64,000 nucleotides of DNA from Streptomyces koelreuteriae (GCF_018604545.1 NZ_CP075896.1:1302001-1366000), one strand, 5' to 3'; shown: positions 45,084 through 54,375, counted from the stretch's first letter. Notes: generated by a model from the sequence alone, not told the origin. Numbers and translations are program-made.

Positions 45084-45851
45084 ATGACTTCACAAGGAAC
45101 TTCTCAGGCGACTGTTCAGAAGGCTCTGCACGGCAAGGCCGCTCTCGTGACCGGCGGGAGCCGTGGCATCGGCGCAGCTACGGCGCTGCGGCTGGCCCAA
45201 GAGGGCGCGGACGTGGCCGTCGGCTATGTGCACGGCAAGGAGGCGGCCGAGGAGGTCGTACGGGCCGTGTCGGCGCTGGGGCGCCGGTCGGTGGCGCTGC
45301 GGGCGGATGCGGCGGACGCCGCCGAGGCCGCTGGTGTGGTGGCCTCGGCGGCCGAGGCGCTGGGCGGCCTCGACATCCTGGTGAACAACGCGGGCGTGGG
45401 GGTTCTCGGGCCGCTGGAGACGCTGTCCCTGGAGGACGTCGACCGGGTCCTCGACATCAACGTACGAGGTGTCTTCCTGGCGTCCCGGGCGGCCGCCGCG
45501 TGGCTGCACGAGGGCGGGCGGATCATCACGATCGGCAGTTGCATGGCACACCGCGTGCCGGGGCCCGGCGGGACGCTCTACGCGATGAGCAAGGCGGCCC
45601 TGGCCGGTCTGACGAAAGCCTTGGCCAGGGAGCTGGGCGGGCGCGGGATCACGGCGAACCTGGTCCTCCCCGGCCCGATCAACACGGACATGAATCCGGC
45701 GGACGGTCCGTACGCACAGGGCCAGGCGGCGATGACCGCGCTGGGGCGGTACGGGACGGCGGACGAGGTGGCGTCGATGGTCGCCTACCTCGCGGGGGCG
45801 ACGTATGTGACCGGTGCGGAGTTCGCCGTGGACGGCGGGCACGCGGCCTGA
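45084..45851 (+). CDS. SDR-family oxidoreductase
   Basis: 255 residues from ATG 45084 with GGATGGAG upstream. Classical SDR: cofactor loop VTGGSRGIGAATALRLA, NNAGVG, catalytic Ser in ITIGSCMAHRV, and YAMSKAAL with Tyr-x-x-x-Lys. The C-terminus AGATYVTGAEFAVDGGHAA is typical of FabG-like members. A Gly-Ser-Arg in the cofactor loop suggests NADP(H). The substrate is unknown. A strong hairpin follows. Confidence 0.9.
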   Translation: MTSQGTSQATVQKALHGKAALVTGGSRGIGAATALRLAQEGADVAVGYVHGKEAAEEVVRAVSALGRRSVALRADAADAAEAAGVVASAAEALGGLDILVNNAGVGVLGPLETLSLEDVDRVLDINVRGVFLASRAAAAWLHEGGRIITIGSCMAHRVPGPGGTLYAMSKAALAGLTKALARELGGRGITANLVLPGPINTDMNPADGPYAQGQAAMTALGRYGTADEVASMVAYLAGATYVTGAEFAVDGGHAA

Positions 45852-45865
45852 GGCAGGTACACGTA

Positions 45866-45905
45866 CATGGGGCGCACCGGTGCTGTCAGGCCGGTGCGCC
45901 CCATG
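45866..45905. terminator. Bidirectional terminator, SDR / allantoicase
   Basis: CATGGGGCGCACCGG (45866-45880) and CCGGTGCGCCCCATG (45891-45905) form a perfect 15-bp stem with a 10-nt loop between convergent genes. Confidence 0.88.
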
Positions 45906-45918
45906 GGTCGGGTTCGGC

Positions 45919-47034
45919 TCAGCCGCCCAGCTCCTGGTGACGTGCCGCGAGGCGCCTCGCGCCGTCTTCCGTCAGGGAGCCGAACAGCCGCAGCCGGGAG
46001 ATGCCGCCGTCGGGGTAGATGTCCACGCGCGCGTGCGTGCCGACGGCCGGCTCCGGGAGGACGAAGCGGTGGTTGGTGTCGGGCTGGAGGCGGGTGCGCG
46101 GCAGGATCTCGCGCCACTCGCCGTCCTCGCCGTCCCTGACCGACACGCACGCCCAGCCGGCGCTGTTGCCCTTGAGATAGGCGGTGTCGATCTCCAGGGC
46201 GCGGATCCGCGCCTGGGCGGCCAGCCGGTAGCGGATCCAGTCGTTGCCCTGGTCGCGGCGGCGCCGGGTCTCCCAGCCGTCGTCCATCTTGCGGGAGCGG
46301 CCCGGCTGGATGGTGTTGGAGGCGGGCGAGTAGAAGAGGTTGGAGGCGTCCTCCGCCCGGCCGCCGTTCTCCAGGGCGACGACGTCGAAGGTGCCAAGGG
46401 TCTGAAGCCACTCGGGGTCCGGGACGACCTCGCCGTACACGCGCAGGCGGGCGATGCCGCCGTCGGGGTGCTGGTTCACCCGCAGATGGGTGAAGCGCTG
46501 CTCGGCCTCGACGGAGAAACCGTTCGCCGCGTGGCCGCCGACCGGGGTGCGCGGGACCAGGGTCGTCCACTTCACGTCGTCCCCGAGGAGTTCCTCCGGC
46601 GAGGGGGAGCCCGGCACCGAGGCGCCCTCGACGGACACCGCCTGCGGGTAGTTGCCGCGGAAGTGGGCCGTGTCGACGACGATCCCGCGGATCACCCCGG
46701 GCGCGCCGAGACGCACCAGGGCCCAGTCGTGGTCCTCGGCCGTCGGCCACGGGTGACCGGCGGAGGCACCGCGCCGCCGCCGCGTCTCCCAGCCGTCCAT
46801 GATCTTGCCCTTGTGCCCGAAGTGCTCGGGGTCGAACTCGGCGGGCTCGGGCACCAGGAGGTTCTCGCGCTGGGCGAAGAACTCGTCGTTGGCGGCGAGG
46901 ACACCGGCCCCGAGGCGCCGGTCGGCGAGATTGGCGTACTGGGTGAAGGGGAAGTCGGCGATGCGGTAGTCCGCGTAAGGGTCGCCGCCTCCGTAGGGGT
47001 TCGCGTCGCCGGTGAAGCTCGGGGTCGCCGTCAC
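45919..47034 (-). CDS. alc: Allantoicase
   Basis: 371 residues from GTG 47034. Two tandem allantoicase beta-sandwich repeats, each with GWETRRRR (KIMDGWETRRRRG and KMDDGWETRRRRD), DTAHFRGN/DTAYLKGN and HPDGGIARLRVYG/YPDGGISRLRLFG. It hydrolyses allantoate to ureidoglycolate and urea, the second step of allantoin use. It is 37 bp after allantoinase, in one operon. Confidence 0.95.
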   Translation of the reverse strand: MTATPSFTGDANPYGGGDPYADYRIADFPFTQYANLADRRLGAGVLAANDEFFAQRENLLVPEPAEFDPEHFGHKGKIMDGWETRRRRGASAGHPWPTAEDHDWALVRLGAPGVIRGIVVDTAHFRGNYPQAVSVEGASVPGSPSPEELLGDDVKWTTLVPRTPVGGHAANGFSVEAEQRFTHLRVNQHPDGGIARLRVYGEVVPDPEWLQTLGTFDVVALENGGRAEDASNLFYSPASNTIQPGRSRKMDDGWETRRRRDQGNDWIRYRLAAQARIRALEIDTAYLKGNSAGWACVSVRDGEDGEWREILPRTRLQPDTNHRFVLPEPAVGTHARVDIYPDGGISRLRLFGSLTEDGARRLAARHQELGG

Positions 47035-47071
47035 GGTGATCAGATCTGCCTTTCGAGGTCTGGGAGGGGAC

Positions 47072-48412
47072 TCAGTCGGTTCGGGTGAGGAGCTGCCCCT
47101 TCGGTTCGGTGAACTCGCCGTCCGCGACGATGCGCTGTCCGCGCAGCCAGGTGGACTTCACGACGCCGTGGAGGGTCTTCCCCGAGTACGCCGTGACGTG
47201 GTTGCGGTGCTGGAGGGCCGCCGGGTCGACGGTGAAGGTCTCGTCGGGTGCGAGGACGGCGAAGTCGGCGTCGCGGCCGACCGCGATGGCGCCCTTGCGG
47301 GTGTCGAGCCCGACCAGTTCGGAGGTGCGGGCGGACATCCAGCGGACCACGTCCTCCAGACCGTGGCCGCGCCGGCGGGCCTCCGTCCACATCGCCGCCA
47401 GGCTGAGCTGGAGCCCGGAGATGCCGCCCCACGCGGTCGCGAAGTCGTCCGTCTTGAGGTCGGCGGTGGACGGGGAGTGGTCGGTGACGACGCAGTCGAT
47501 GGTGCCGTCGGCGAGCGCCTGCCAGAGCAGGTCCTGGTTGGCGGACTCGCGGATCGGCGGGCAGCACTTGAACTCGCTGGCGCCGTCGGGGACTTCCTCG
47601 GCGGTGAGGGTCAGGTAGTGGGGGCAGGTCTCCACGGTGACGCGGACGCCCTCCGCCTTCGCCTCGGCGATCATCGGCAGGGCGTCGCTGGAGGACAGGT
47701 GCAGGATGTGCACGCGCGCGTGGAGGGCCTTCGCCTCGCGGATGAGCTGGGCGATGGCGGTGTCCTCGGCGTCCCGGGGGCGGGAGGCGAGGAAGTCGGA
47801 GTACCGGGGGCCGGGCTGCTGCGGGGCGGTGGCGAGGAGGTGGGGGTCCTCGGCGTGCACGATGAGCAGTCCGTCGAGGGCGGCGATCTCGGCCATGGCG
47901 CGGGCGAGCGGGTCGCGGTCGAGGTGCGGGAACTCGTCCACGCCGGACGGCGACAGGAACGCCTTGAAGCCGAAGACGCCGGCCTCGTGCAGCGGGCGGA
48001 GGTCCTTGACGTTGTCGGGCAGGGCGCCGCCCCAGAAGCCGACGTCGATGTGCGCCTTGTCGGCGGCGACCCGCTGCTTGGTGCGCAGGTGCGCGACGGT
48101 CGTGGTCGGCGGGAGGGAGTTGAGGGGCATGTCGACGAGGGTCGTGATGCCACCGGCCGCCGCGGCGCGGGTGGCGGTCCAGAAGCCCTCCCACTCGGTG
48201 CGGCCGGGGTCGTTCACATGCACATGGGTGTCGACCAGGCCGGGCAGCAGGACGTGGTCACCCAGGTCCTCCAGGCGGGCGCCCTCCGGTACGGGCGCGT
48301 CGTAGGGCAGGACGGCCGTGATCGTGCCGTCGGCGACCGCGACGGACGCGGCGCGCGTCCCCTCGGGAGTGATGACACGCGTCGAGCGGAGCACCAGTTC
48401 AGCGTCGGACAC
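47072..48412 (-). CDS. allB: Allantoinase
   Basis: 446 residues from GTG 48412 with AGGGG upstream. Amidohydrolase of the dihydroorotase/allantoinase group: [23 protein letters not shown] (metal His pair), [10 protein letters not shown] (Lys position carried by FKAFL), [26 protein letters not shown] and TDHSPS. It opens the hydantoin ring of allantoin. It is divergent from the IclR regulator gene. Confidence 0.95.
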   Translation of the reverse strand: MSDAELVLRSTRVITPEGTRAASVAVADGTITAVLPYDAPVPEGARLEDLGDHVLLPGLVDTHVHVNDPGRTEWEGFWTATRAAAAGGITTLVDMPLNSLPPTTTVAHLRTKQRVAADKAHIDVGFWGGALPDNVKDLRPLHEAGVFGFKAFLSPSGVDEFPHLDRDPLARAMAEIAALDGLLIVHAEDPHLLATAPQQPGPRYSDFLASRPRDAEDTAIAQLIREAKALHARVHILHLSSSDALPMIAEAKAEGVRVTVETCPHYLTLTAEEVPDGASEFKCCPPIRESANQDLLWQALADGTIDCVVTDHSPSTADLKTDDFATAWGGISGLQLSLAAMWTEARRRGHGLEDVVRWMSARTSELVGLDTRKGAIAVGRDADFAVLAPDETFTVDPAALQHRNHVTAYSGKTLHGVVKSTWLRGQRIVADGEFTEPKGQLLTRTD

Positions 48413-48665
48413 CCGAACCCCTTACTTCCACCTGTTACTTCCACCTACCGGAATTCAACTTTCTGTTGAAGGAGTCTCACTCCCTCTTCCATGCCAGTCA
48501 AGGGCACACTGGACCTTGGCGCCCTTCATGCGACCAGTCCTGGACGTTTCCACAAAGCGGAATTAGACTTCCAGTACGCAGAACGTAGCTACGTACGAGC
48601 GGGGAGTCAACCGACTGCCGGGTAGGCTTCAGCTCTTCCGCCGCCAGTCCCGAAAGGAACGCGCC
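48413..48665. promoter_or_regulatory. allB / IclR divergent control region
   Basis: 253 bp, AT-richer than average. It contains a tandem direct repeat TTACTTCCACCT (48422-48433 and 48435-48446) next to the allB start, an inverted repeat TTCAAC-tttct-GTTGAA (48454-48470), a segment ACTTCCAGTA...GAACGTAG (48567-48588) similar to one upstream of malate synthase, and a 12-bp palindrome ACGTAGCTACGT (48583-48594). These are candidate IclR-family operators. Confidence 0.55.
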
Positions 48666-49463
48666 GTGCCGACGTCCAGCGCCAGCACCACCGACTCCGC
48701 CCGGTCCTCCGCCAACGGCGGCGTACAGTCCCTGGAGCGCGCCTTCGACCTGCTCGAACGGATGGCGGACGCGGGTGGCGAGGTCGGCCTGAGCGAGTTG
48801 TCCGCGAGCAGCGGACTGCCCCTGCCGACCATCCACCGCCTGATGCGCACCCTGGTGGCCTGCGGGTACGTCCGTCAGCAGCCGAACCGGCGGTACGCGC
48901 TCGGTCCGCGACTGATCCGGCTCGGCGAGTCGGCCTCCCGGCTGCTGGGCACCTGGGCCCGGCCCTACCTCGCCCGGCTGGTCGAGGAGACCGGCGAGAC
49001 GGCGAACATGGCGCTGCTGGACGGGGACGAGATCGTGTACGTCGCGCAGGTGCCGTCGAAGCACTCGATGCGCATGTTCACGGAGGTCGGCCGGCGCGTG
49101 CTGCCGCACTCCACGGGCGTGGGCAAGGCCCTGCTCGCGAGCTTCCCGGCGGACGAGGTGCGCGCCCTGCTGCACCGCACGGGCATGCCCGCCGCGACGG
49201 AGAAGACGATCACGACGCCGGACGGGTTCATCGCGGCGCTGGAGGACGTCCGCCGGCAGGGCTACGCGATCGACGACAACGAGCAGGAGATCGGGGTCCG
49301 CTGCCTGGCGGTCTCGGTGCCGGACTCCCCCACCGCCGCGGCCATCTCCATCTCCGGCCCGGCGGGCCGGGTCACGGAGGCGGCGATGGACAAGATCGTG
49401 CCGGTGCTCCAGCAGGTCGCCGCCGAACTGTCTCAGGCCCTGGCCAACCAGAACCCCGCCTGA
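48666..49463 (+). CDS. allR: IclR-family regulator of allantoin use (AllR-like)
   Basis: 265 residues from GTG 48666 with AAGGAA upstream. IclR winged helix (SLERAFDLLERMADAGGEVGLSELSASSGLPLPTIHRLMRTLVACGYV) and effector domain (LLDGDEIVYVAQVPSKHSMRMFTEVGRRVLPHSTGVGKALLA ... GVRCLAVSVPD). AllR proteins repress allantoin and glyoxylate genes and are released by allantoate or glyoxylate-type ligands. The divergent allB-alc operon and nearby aceB fit that role. The symbol rests on context. Confidence 0.88.
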   Translation: MPTSSASTTDSARSSANGGVQSLERAFDLLERMADAGGEVGLSELSASSGLPLPTIHRLMRTLVACGYVRQQPNRRYALGPRLIRLGESASRLLGTWARPYLARLVEETGETANMALLDGDEIVYVAQVPSKHSMRMFTEVGRRVLPHSTGVGKALLASFPADEVRALLHRTGMPAATEKTITTPDGFIAALEDVRRQGYAIDDNEQEIGVRCLAVSVPDSPTAAAISISGPAGRVTEAAMDKIVPVLQQVAAELSQALANQNPA

Positions 49464-49485
49464 CGTTCAGCCCCGGCGCGGCGGA

Positions 49486-49815
49486 TCAGCCCTCCCCGCG
49501 CACCGACCCTCCGAAGAGGTCCACGGCCCGGCGGACCTCCGAGAGGCCGGGGGACAGCGCGCTCACCGAGCCGATCGCGCCCGCGATCAGCAGCAGGGAG
49601 CGGCGCAGCCGCGGGATCTCGGGGATGCCGGCGACGGCCATCGCGTCCAGCGCGGCCAGTTCCTCCTCGGCGATGGTCCGGTCGGCGAAATCGGCGGGAT
49701 GGGCGGCGAGCCGGCGGCGCAGCCCGGACACGGCGGAGCGCAGCTCCGTCACGCGCGGGTCCTCGTCGCCGCTGGTCACAGGCCCCTGCCGCTTCTGCTC
49801 CACGCTCCGCAACAC
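49486..49815 (-). CDS. DUF5955-like small protein
   Basis: 109 residues from GTG 49815, with GGAGGA immediately upstream. A helical soluble protein (TELRSAVSGLRRRLAAHPADFADRTIAEEELAALDAMAVAGIPEIPRLRRSLLLIAGAIGSVSALSPGLSEVRRAVDLFG). I recall this as an uncharacterised Streptomyces family. It sits between the regulator and a nucleotidyltransferase in the allantoin region. The gap 49816-50009 shows no further gene. Confidence 0.7.
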   Translation of the reverse strand: MLRSVEQKRQGPVTSGDEDPRVTELRSAVSGLRRRLAAHPADFADRTIAEEELAALDAMAVAGIPEIPRLRRSLLLIAGAIGSVSALSPGLSEVRRAVDLFGGSVRGEG

Positions 49816-50009
49816 AGTCCTCCCCCTCGCACCTCGTCGTGCGCGTGCCATTCCGACGCGAAGTCCCCCACACCGGGCGGCGATCGGACACCCGGACGGT
49901 CGGTGCGGGCGACAGTAAACGACAGGGCCCACCAGGCGCCAGTCCATTGCGTCATCGACTTGCTCCGCTGCGTGACTTCTCGGCCCGGATCGTGCGGTAT
50001 GCAGGATCC

Positions 50010-50624
50010 ATGACGACACGGAAGACGCCGGAAGAGGCCCGGGAGGTTGCCGGGGTCCTGCTGGCCGCCGGGGGCGGCCGACGACTCGGAGGGCGGCCCA
50101 AGGCACTGCTCCCCCATAGGGGGCGGCCGCTAGTGGAGCACGCGGTGCGGATGCTGCGGGAGGGCGGCTGCACACGGGTCCACGTCGTCCTGGGCGCCCG
50201 GTCCGAAGAGGTGCGCGAACGCGCCGTCCTGCCGGGCTGCGTCCTCGTCGACAACCCCGACTGGGAGCAGGGCATGGGCACATCCTTGCGAGCCGGGCTG
50301 GATTCGCTCGCCGGTACGGGCGCCCGGGCCGCCCTGGTCTCGCTCGTCGACCAGCCCGGCATCGGCGCGCGGGCGGTCGCCCGGGTCCTCGGGGCGTACA
50401 CGGGCGAGGAGTCGCTGGTGTCGGCCGCGTACGAGGGGGTGCGGGGCCATCCGGTCCTGTTCGGGGCCGCCCACTGGGCGGGGATCGCCCAGGCCGCCAC
50501 GGGGGACCGGGGGGCACGCGCCTATCTCAAGGAACACGAGCCGGCGATCACGCTGGTCGAGTGCGGGGACGTGGCCCGGCCCTTCGATATCGACACCGAG
50601 GCCGATCTGGCCCACCTTGAGTGA
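50010..50624 (+). CDS. MobA/MocA-like NTP transferase
   Basis: 204 residues. VAGVLLAAGGGRRLGGRPKALLPHRGRPLVEHAV is the nucleotide-binding start of molybdenum-cofactor nucleotidyltransferases; later motifs are VDNPDWEQGMGTSLRAGL, LVDQPGIGA and RGHPVLFG. MocA/MobA-type enzymes add CMP or GMP to molybdopterin for molybdoenzymes such as xanthine dehydrogenase, which lies upstream of allantoin in purine breakdown. That functional link is inference; no molybdoenzyme gene is in the window. Confidence 0.85.
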   Translation: MTTRKTPEEAREVAGVLLAAGGGRRLGGRPKALLPHRGRPLVEHAVRMLREGGCTRVHVVLGARSEEVRERAVLPGCVLVDNPDWEQGMGTSLRAGLDSLAGTGARAALVSLVDQPGIGARAVARVLGAYTGEESLVSAAYEGVRGHPVLFGAAHWAGIAQAATGDRGARAYLKEHEPAITLVECGDVARPFDIDTEADLAHLE

Positions 50625-50688
50625 GCGGGGTGGCACGCAGCGCCACCTTTCCTCGATCCAAAGAGTCTCGACGTCAACACACGATTGA

Positions 50689-50710
50689 ACTTCCACTATG
50701 AGGAAACTAG
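50689..50710. promoter_or_regulatory. Candidate IclR operator upstream of malate synthase
   Basis: ACTTCCACTATGAGGAAAC followed by TAG, with TTCC-n7-GGAA symmetry. It matches 16 of 22 positions of the segment at 48567-48588 in the allB/IclR control region. The rest of 50625-50831 is the aceB promoter region, AT-rich before 50720. Confidence 0.5.
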
Positions 50711-50831
50711 TATCCACAGTTCAGAAGCGCCCGAGGGCTCCACGGGCGCCGACCGCCGTATCCGGGAAGACTGGCACCCGGTGCCGAACCGCCGCCTCGT
50801 CTTCGTAGCTCGCTGAAGGAAGTGACCGTTC

Positions 50832-52457
50832 ATGTCCGCACCAGCGCCGTCACCGCTGGCCATCGTCGACGCCGAGCCCCTGCCGCGGCAGGAGGAGGTC
50901 CTCACCGAAGCGGCGCTGGCCTTCGTGGCCGAGCTGCACCGGCGGTTCACGCCCCGGCGTGACGAACTCCTCGCCCGCCGCGCCGAGCGCCGCGCCGAGA
51001 TCGCCCGCACCTCCACCCTCGACTTCCTCCCGGAGACCGCCGCGATCCGCGCCGACGACTCCTGGAAGGTCGCCCCGGCCCCGGACGCGCTGAACGACCG
51101 CCGCGTCGAGATCACCGGCCCCACCGACCGCAAGATGACCATCAACGCCCTCAACTCGGGCGCCAGGGTGTGGCTCGCGGACTTCGAGGACGCCTCCGCG
51201 CCCACCTGGGAGAACGTGATCCTCGGCCAGCTCAACCTGAGCGACGCCTACACCCGGAACATCGACTTCACGGATGAGAGGTCCGGCAAGTCGTACGCGC
51301 TGAAGGCGAACGAGGAACTCGCCACGGTCGTCATGCGCCCGCGCGGCTGGCATCTGAACGAGCGTCACCTCGTCGACGCCGACGGCACCCCGGTGCCCGG
51401 CGCGCTGGTCGACTTCGGCCTGTACTTCTTCCATAACGCCGAGCGTCTGCTGGGCCTCGGCAAGGGCCCGTACTTCTACCTCCCCAAGACGGAGTCGCAC
51501 CTGGAGGCCCGCCTCTGGAACGAGGTCTTCGTCTTCGCGCAGGAGTACGTCGGCATCCCGCAGGGCACCGTCCGCGCGACCGTGCTGATCGAGACGATCA
51601 CGGCCGCGTACGAGATGGAGGAGATCCTCTACGAGCTGCGCGACCACGCCTCCGGGCTGAACGCGGGGCGCTGGGACTACCTCTTCTCCATCGTCAAGAA
51701 CTTCCGTGACGGCGGCGCCAAGTTCGTCCTGCCGGACCGCAACGCGGTGACGATGACGGCCCCGTTCATGCGCGCCTACACCGAACTCCTCGTCCGCACC
51801 TGCCACAAGCGCGGCGCGCACGCGATCGGCGGCATGGCGGCCTTCATCCCGTCCCGCCAGGACGCCGAGGTCAACAAGGTCGCCTTCGAGAAGGTCCGCG
51901 CCGACAAGGACCGCGAGGCCGGGGACGGCTTCGACGGCTCCTGGGTCGCCCACCCCGACCTGGTGCCGATCGCGCTGGAGTCCTTCGACAAGGTCCTCGG
52001 CGAGAAGCCCAACCAGAAGGACCGGCTGCGCGAGGACGTCGACGTCAAGGCGGCCGATCTGATCGCCGTCGACTCGCTCGACGCCAAGCCCTCTTACGCG
52101 GGTCTGGTCAACGCCGTGCAGGTCGGCATCCGTTACATCGAGGCCTGGCTGCGCGGGCTCGGCGCGGTCGCGATCTTCAACCTGATGGAGGACGCGGCCA
52201 CCGCCGAGATCTCCCGCTCGCAGATCTGGCAGTGGATCAACGCGGAGGTCGTCCTCGACAACGGCGAGCAGGTCACCGCCGAGCTGGCCCGCAAGGTCGC
52301 CGCCGAGGAACTCGCGAACATCCGCGCCGAGATCGGCGACGAGGCCTTCGCGGCCGGCAACTGGCAGCAGGCGCACGACCTGCTGCTGACGGTCTCCCTC
52401 GACGAGGACTACGCCGACTTCCTGACGCTGCCGGCGTACGAGCAGCTCAAGGGCTGA
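50832..52457 (+). CDS. aceB: Malate synthase A
   Basis: 541 residues from ATG 50832. Malate synthase A motifs: [93 protein letters not shown], and [17 protein letters not shown]. It condenses glyoxylate with acetyl-CoA to malate. Next to allantoin genes it recovers the glyoxylate released from ureidoglycolate. Confidence 0.95.
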   Translation: MSAPAPSPLAIVDAEPLPRQEEVLTEAALAFVAELHRRFTPRRDELLARRAERRAEIARTSTLDFLPETAAIRADDSWKVAPAPDALNDRRVEITGPTDRKMTINALNSGARVWLADFEDASAPTWENVILGQLNLSDAYTRNIDFTDERSGKSYALKANEELATVVMRPRGWHLNERHLVDADGTPVPGALVDFGLYFFHNAERLLGLGKGPYFYLPKTESHLEARLWNEVFVFAQEYVGIPQGTVRATVLIETITAAYEMEEILYELRDHASGLNAGRWDYLFSIVKNFRDGGAKFVLPDRNAVTMTAPFMRAYTELLVRTCHKRGAHAIGGMAAFIPSRQDAEVNKVAFEKVRADKDREAGDGFDGSWVAHPDLVPIALESFDKVLGEKPNQKDRLREDVDVKAADLIAVDSLDAKPSYAGLVNAVQVGIRYIEAWLRGLGAVAIFNLMEDAATAEISRSQIWQWINAEVVLDNGEQVTAELARKVAAEELANIRAEIGDEAFAAGNWQQAHDLLLTVSLDEDYADFLTLPAYEQLKG

Positions 52458-52476
52458 ACGGTCAGCGGCTGAACCG

Positions 52477-52746
52477 TCACCGCTCCGAGTGGCCCAGGGT
52501 CTTCCCCGGGGCCACTCGGTCGCGTACGGCCTTCTTCACGGCGGTCGGTTCGGGGAAGCCCTGCTCTCGGCGGTCCCAGACGACCTCGTCGCCGACGCGG
52601 ACGACGAACACGCCACCCGTGCCCGGCTTGAGCGCCAGTTCCGTCAGCTCCGCCTCGAAGGTCGTGAGCAACTCCTGCGCCAGCCATGCCGCGCGGGGCA
52701 GCCAGCGGCACTGGGTGCAGTACTCGATCTCGACACGGCCACTCAT
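52477..52746 (-). CDS. SelW/Rdx-family thioredoxin-like protein
   Basis: 89 residues from ATG 52746. RVEIEYCTQCRWLPRAAWLAQELLTTF carries the C-x-x-C redox motif of the Rdx (SelT/SelW/SelH) family, then GTGGVFVVRVGDEVVWDRREQGFPEPTAVKKAVRDR. A selenocysteine is replaced by Cys, as in most bacteria. Its start overlaps the HipA-like stop (ATGA). Redox substrate unknown. Confidence 0.9.
   Translation of the reverse strand: MSGRVEIEYCTQCRWLPRAAWLAQELLTTFEAELTELALKPGTGGVFVVRVGDEVVWDRREQGFPEPTAVKKAVRDRVAPGKTLGHSER
52485..52519. terminator. Terminator hairpin inside the Rdx 3' end
   Basis: CCGAGTGGCCC (52485-52495) and GGGCCACTCGG (52509-52519) give a perfect 11-bp stem. It lies 28 bp after the aceB stop and codes for the last residues of the convergent Rdx protein, so it can serve aceB and perhaps both genes. 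Confidence 0.7.
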
Positions 52747-53657
52747 CCGAGGTGCACCGACCAATCCTGTTGGGCCGCGGGCTTGCCGTGCAGATCGGGG
52801 ACCTGCTTGAGCCACGCGGGTCGTCCTTGCTGGGTTCTCGCCGCCCGGTCGGCCTCCTCGGCGGCGAGCTCCTCCCGGGTGGGGAAGCCGGTGGGCAGCC
52901 AGGCCTCCGAGGACCGCACGCGCGCGTGGAGGTATGTCACGTAGGCCTCGCGTGCCGCGTCCGGGGTCGCGAAGCCGGGCTCTTCCGCGAGCCAGGCGTC
53001 GGGGACCTCCGCGAGGATGCCGCGCAGCAGTTCCTCGGTCACCCGGGGAGCCAACTCGGCGTCGGCGGCCCGCACATCGGGCCCGTAGTGGCCGAGGGCG
53101 TGATGCCGGAAGTCGTAGGCCTTGGCCGGGTCGGCGCCGTCCCAGCGGTGGTGGAAGACGAGGGCGGCGCCGTGGTCGATCAGCCACAGGCGCGGGGGCG
53201 CGACGCCCAGCGTGGGCCAGACCATCAGGTTGGAGCTGTGGACCGTCCGGTCGACGTTCACGGTGAGGGCGTCGAGCCAGACGATCCTGCCCGCCTCCAG
53301 GGGGTCGACCGGGAAGTCCCGGGCGATCTCCGGTGTGAAGTCCCGGGCGCCCGGAAGGTAGTCCATGCCGAGGTTGACGCCCGCGCTGGCCGCGTGCAGC
53401 TCCCGCACCTCCTGGTGGGGCTCGGCGTCGGCGATCGCCGGGTCGAAGCGCACGAGGACCAGCTCCGGGAAGCGCAGCCCGAGCGCCCGGGCCAGCTCCC
53501 CCACGATCACCTCGGCGACCAGCGCCTTGCGGCCCTGGGCGGAGCCGGTGAACTTCACGACGTACGTGCCGAGGTCGTCCGCCTCGACGACGCCGGGGAC
53601 GGAGCCGCCGGATCGCAGGGGTGCGATGTAGCGGGTGGCGGTGACCTCGGACAGCAT
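52743..53657 (-). CDS. HipA-like kinase-domain protein
   Basis: 304 residues from ATG 53657. Kinase-like features of the HipA/PI3K-like family: Lys-bearing TYVVKFTGSAQGRKALVAEVIVGELARALGL, catalytic region VWLDALTVNVDRTVHSSNLMVW and metal Asp in LWLIDHGAALVFHH. There is no HipB-type HTH partner, so it is probably not a toxin-antitoxin pair. It is translationally coupled to the Rdx gene, which may be its functional partner. Confidence 0.78.
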   Translation of the reverse strand: MLSEVTATRYIAPLRSGGSVPGVVEADDLGTYVVKFTGSAQGRKALVAEVIVGELARALGLRFPELVLVRFDPAIADAEPHQEVRELHAASAGVNLGMDYLPGARDFTPEIARDFPVDPLEAGRIVWLDALTVNVDRTVHSSNLMVWPTLGVAPPRLWLIDHGAALVFHHRWDGADPAKAYDFRHHALGHYGPDVRAADAELAPRVTEELLRGILAEVPDAWLAEEPGFATPDAAREAYVTYLHARVRSSEAWLPTGFPTREELAAEEADRAARTQQGRPAWLKQVPDLHGKPAAQQDWSVHLG

Positions 53658-53713
53658 TCCCCCACCGTACCCGGGCAGTTCGCTCACCCGAGCGATCACA
53701 GACGGGGCGCCCC

Positions 53714-53733
53714 AGGTAAGGTGAGCCTTACTT
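53714..53733. promoter_or_regulatory. Iron box (DmdR/IdeR-type operator) upstream of PPOX gene
   Basis: AGGTAAGGTGAGCCTTACTT has dyad symmetry (TAAGG-tgag-CCTTA core) and matches the IdeR/DmdR iron box. It lies 31 bp before the TTG start at 53765, so the gene is probably repressed by iron. Confidence 0.8.
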
Positions 53734-53764
53734 AATCGATCACGGCCGATCACGGGAGCCCGCC

Positions 53765-54316
53765 TTGCCGCACACGACCGACACCGTCGCCGCGCGCGAG
53801 GAGGGCTGGGTGGAGCTGGGATCACCCGCCGAGTTGCGTGAACTGCTGGGCGAACCTTGGCCCGTGGTGATCGAGAAGGTCCACGACCGGCTCACCGACC
53901 AGGACCGGGACATCATCACCCGCTCCCCGTTCTGCCTGCTGGCCACCTCCGACACCCAGGGCAACTGCGACGTCTCCCCACGCGGGGACGCCCCCGGCTT
54001 CACGCACATCGTGGACTCGGGCACGCTCGCCCTGCCCGACCGGCCCGGGAACCGGCGCGGCGACAGCTTCCACAACATCCTGGACAACCCGCACGCCGGG
54101 CTGCTCTATCTGATACCCGGCGGCAAGGAGGTCCTGCGGGTCAACGGACGGGCCCGCATCCTCACCGACGCCCCGTTCTTCGACGCCATGACGGCGCGGG
54201 ACGGCAAGCGCCCCACCCTCGCCCTGGTGCTGGAGATTGACGAGATCTATCTGCACTGCCCGCAGTCATTGCGCCGCTCGGGGGTGTGGAATCCGGCCTC
54301 CTGGCCGGCCGGCTGA
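53765..54316 (+). CDS. FMN-dependent PPOX-family flavoprotein
   Basis: 183 residues from a TTG start at 53765 with GGGAG 5-6 nt upstream. Pyridoxamine-phosphate-oxidase-like split barrel: FCLLATSDTQGNCDVSPRGDAPGF, LALPDRPGNRRGDSFHNILDNPHAGLLYLIPGGKEVLRVNGRARI, LEIDEIYLHCPQSLRRSGVW. It resembles the MSMEG_1061-type subgroup. It is controlled by an iron box and precedes a siderophore importer, so it may take part in ferric-siderophore reduction or haem/iron metabolism. That role is inference. Confidence 0.85.
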   Translation: MPHTTDTVAAREEGWVELGSPAELRELLGEPWPVVIEKVHDRLTDQDRDIITRSPFCLLATSDTQGNCDVSPRGDAPGFTHIVDSGTLALPDRPGNRRGDSFHNILDNPHAGLLYLIPGGKEVLRVNGRARILTDAPFFDAMTARDGKRPTLALVLEIDEIYLHCPQSLRRSGVWNPASWPAG

Positions 54317-54351
54317 GATCACGGTTCGGGCACCCCCCTCCCGACCTGCAC

Positions 54352-54370
54352 TAAGGTTAGGCTAACCTTC
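54352..54370. promoter_or_regulatory. Iron box upstream of siderophore ABC operon
   Basis: TAAGGTTAGGCTAACCTTC. The core AAGGTTAG-g-CTAACCTT is a perfect palindrome, an excellent DmdR/IdeR site. It ends 5 bp before the GTG start of the ATPase gene. Confidence 0.88.
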
Positions 54371-54375
54371 GCCGC

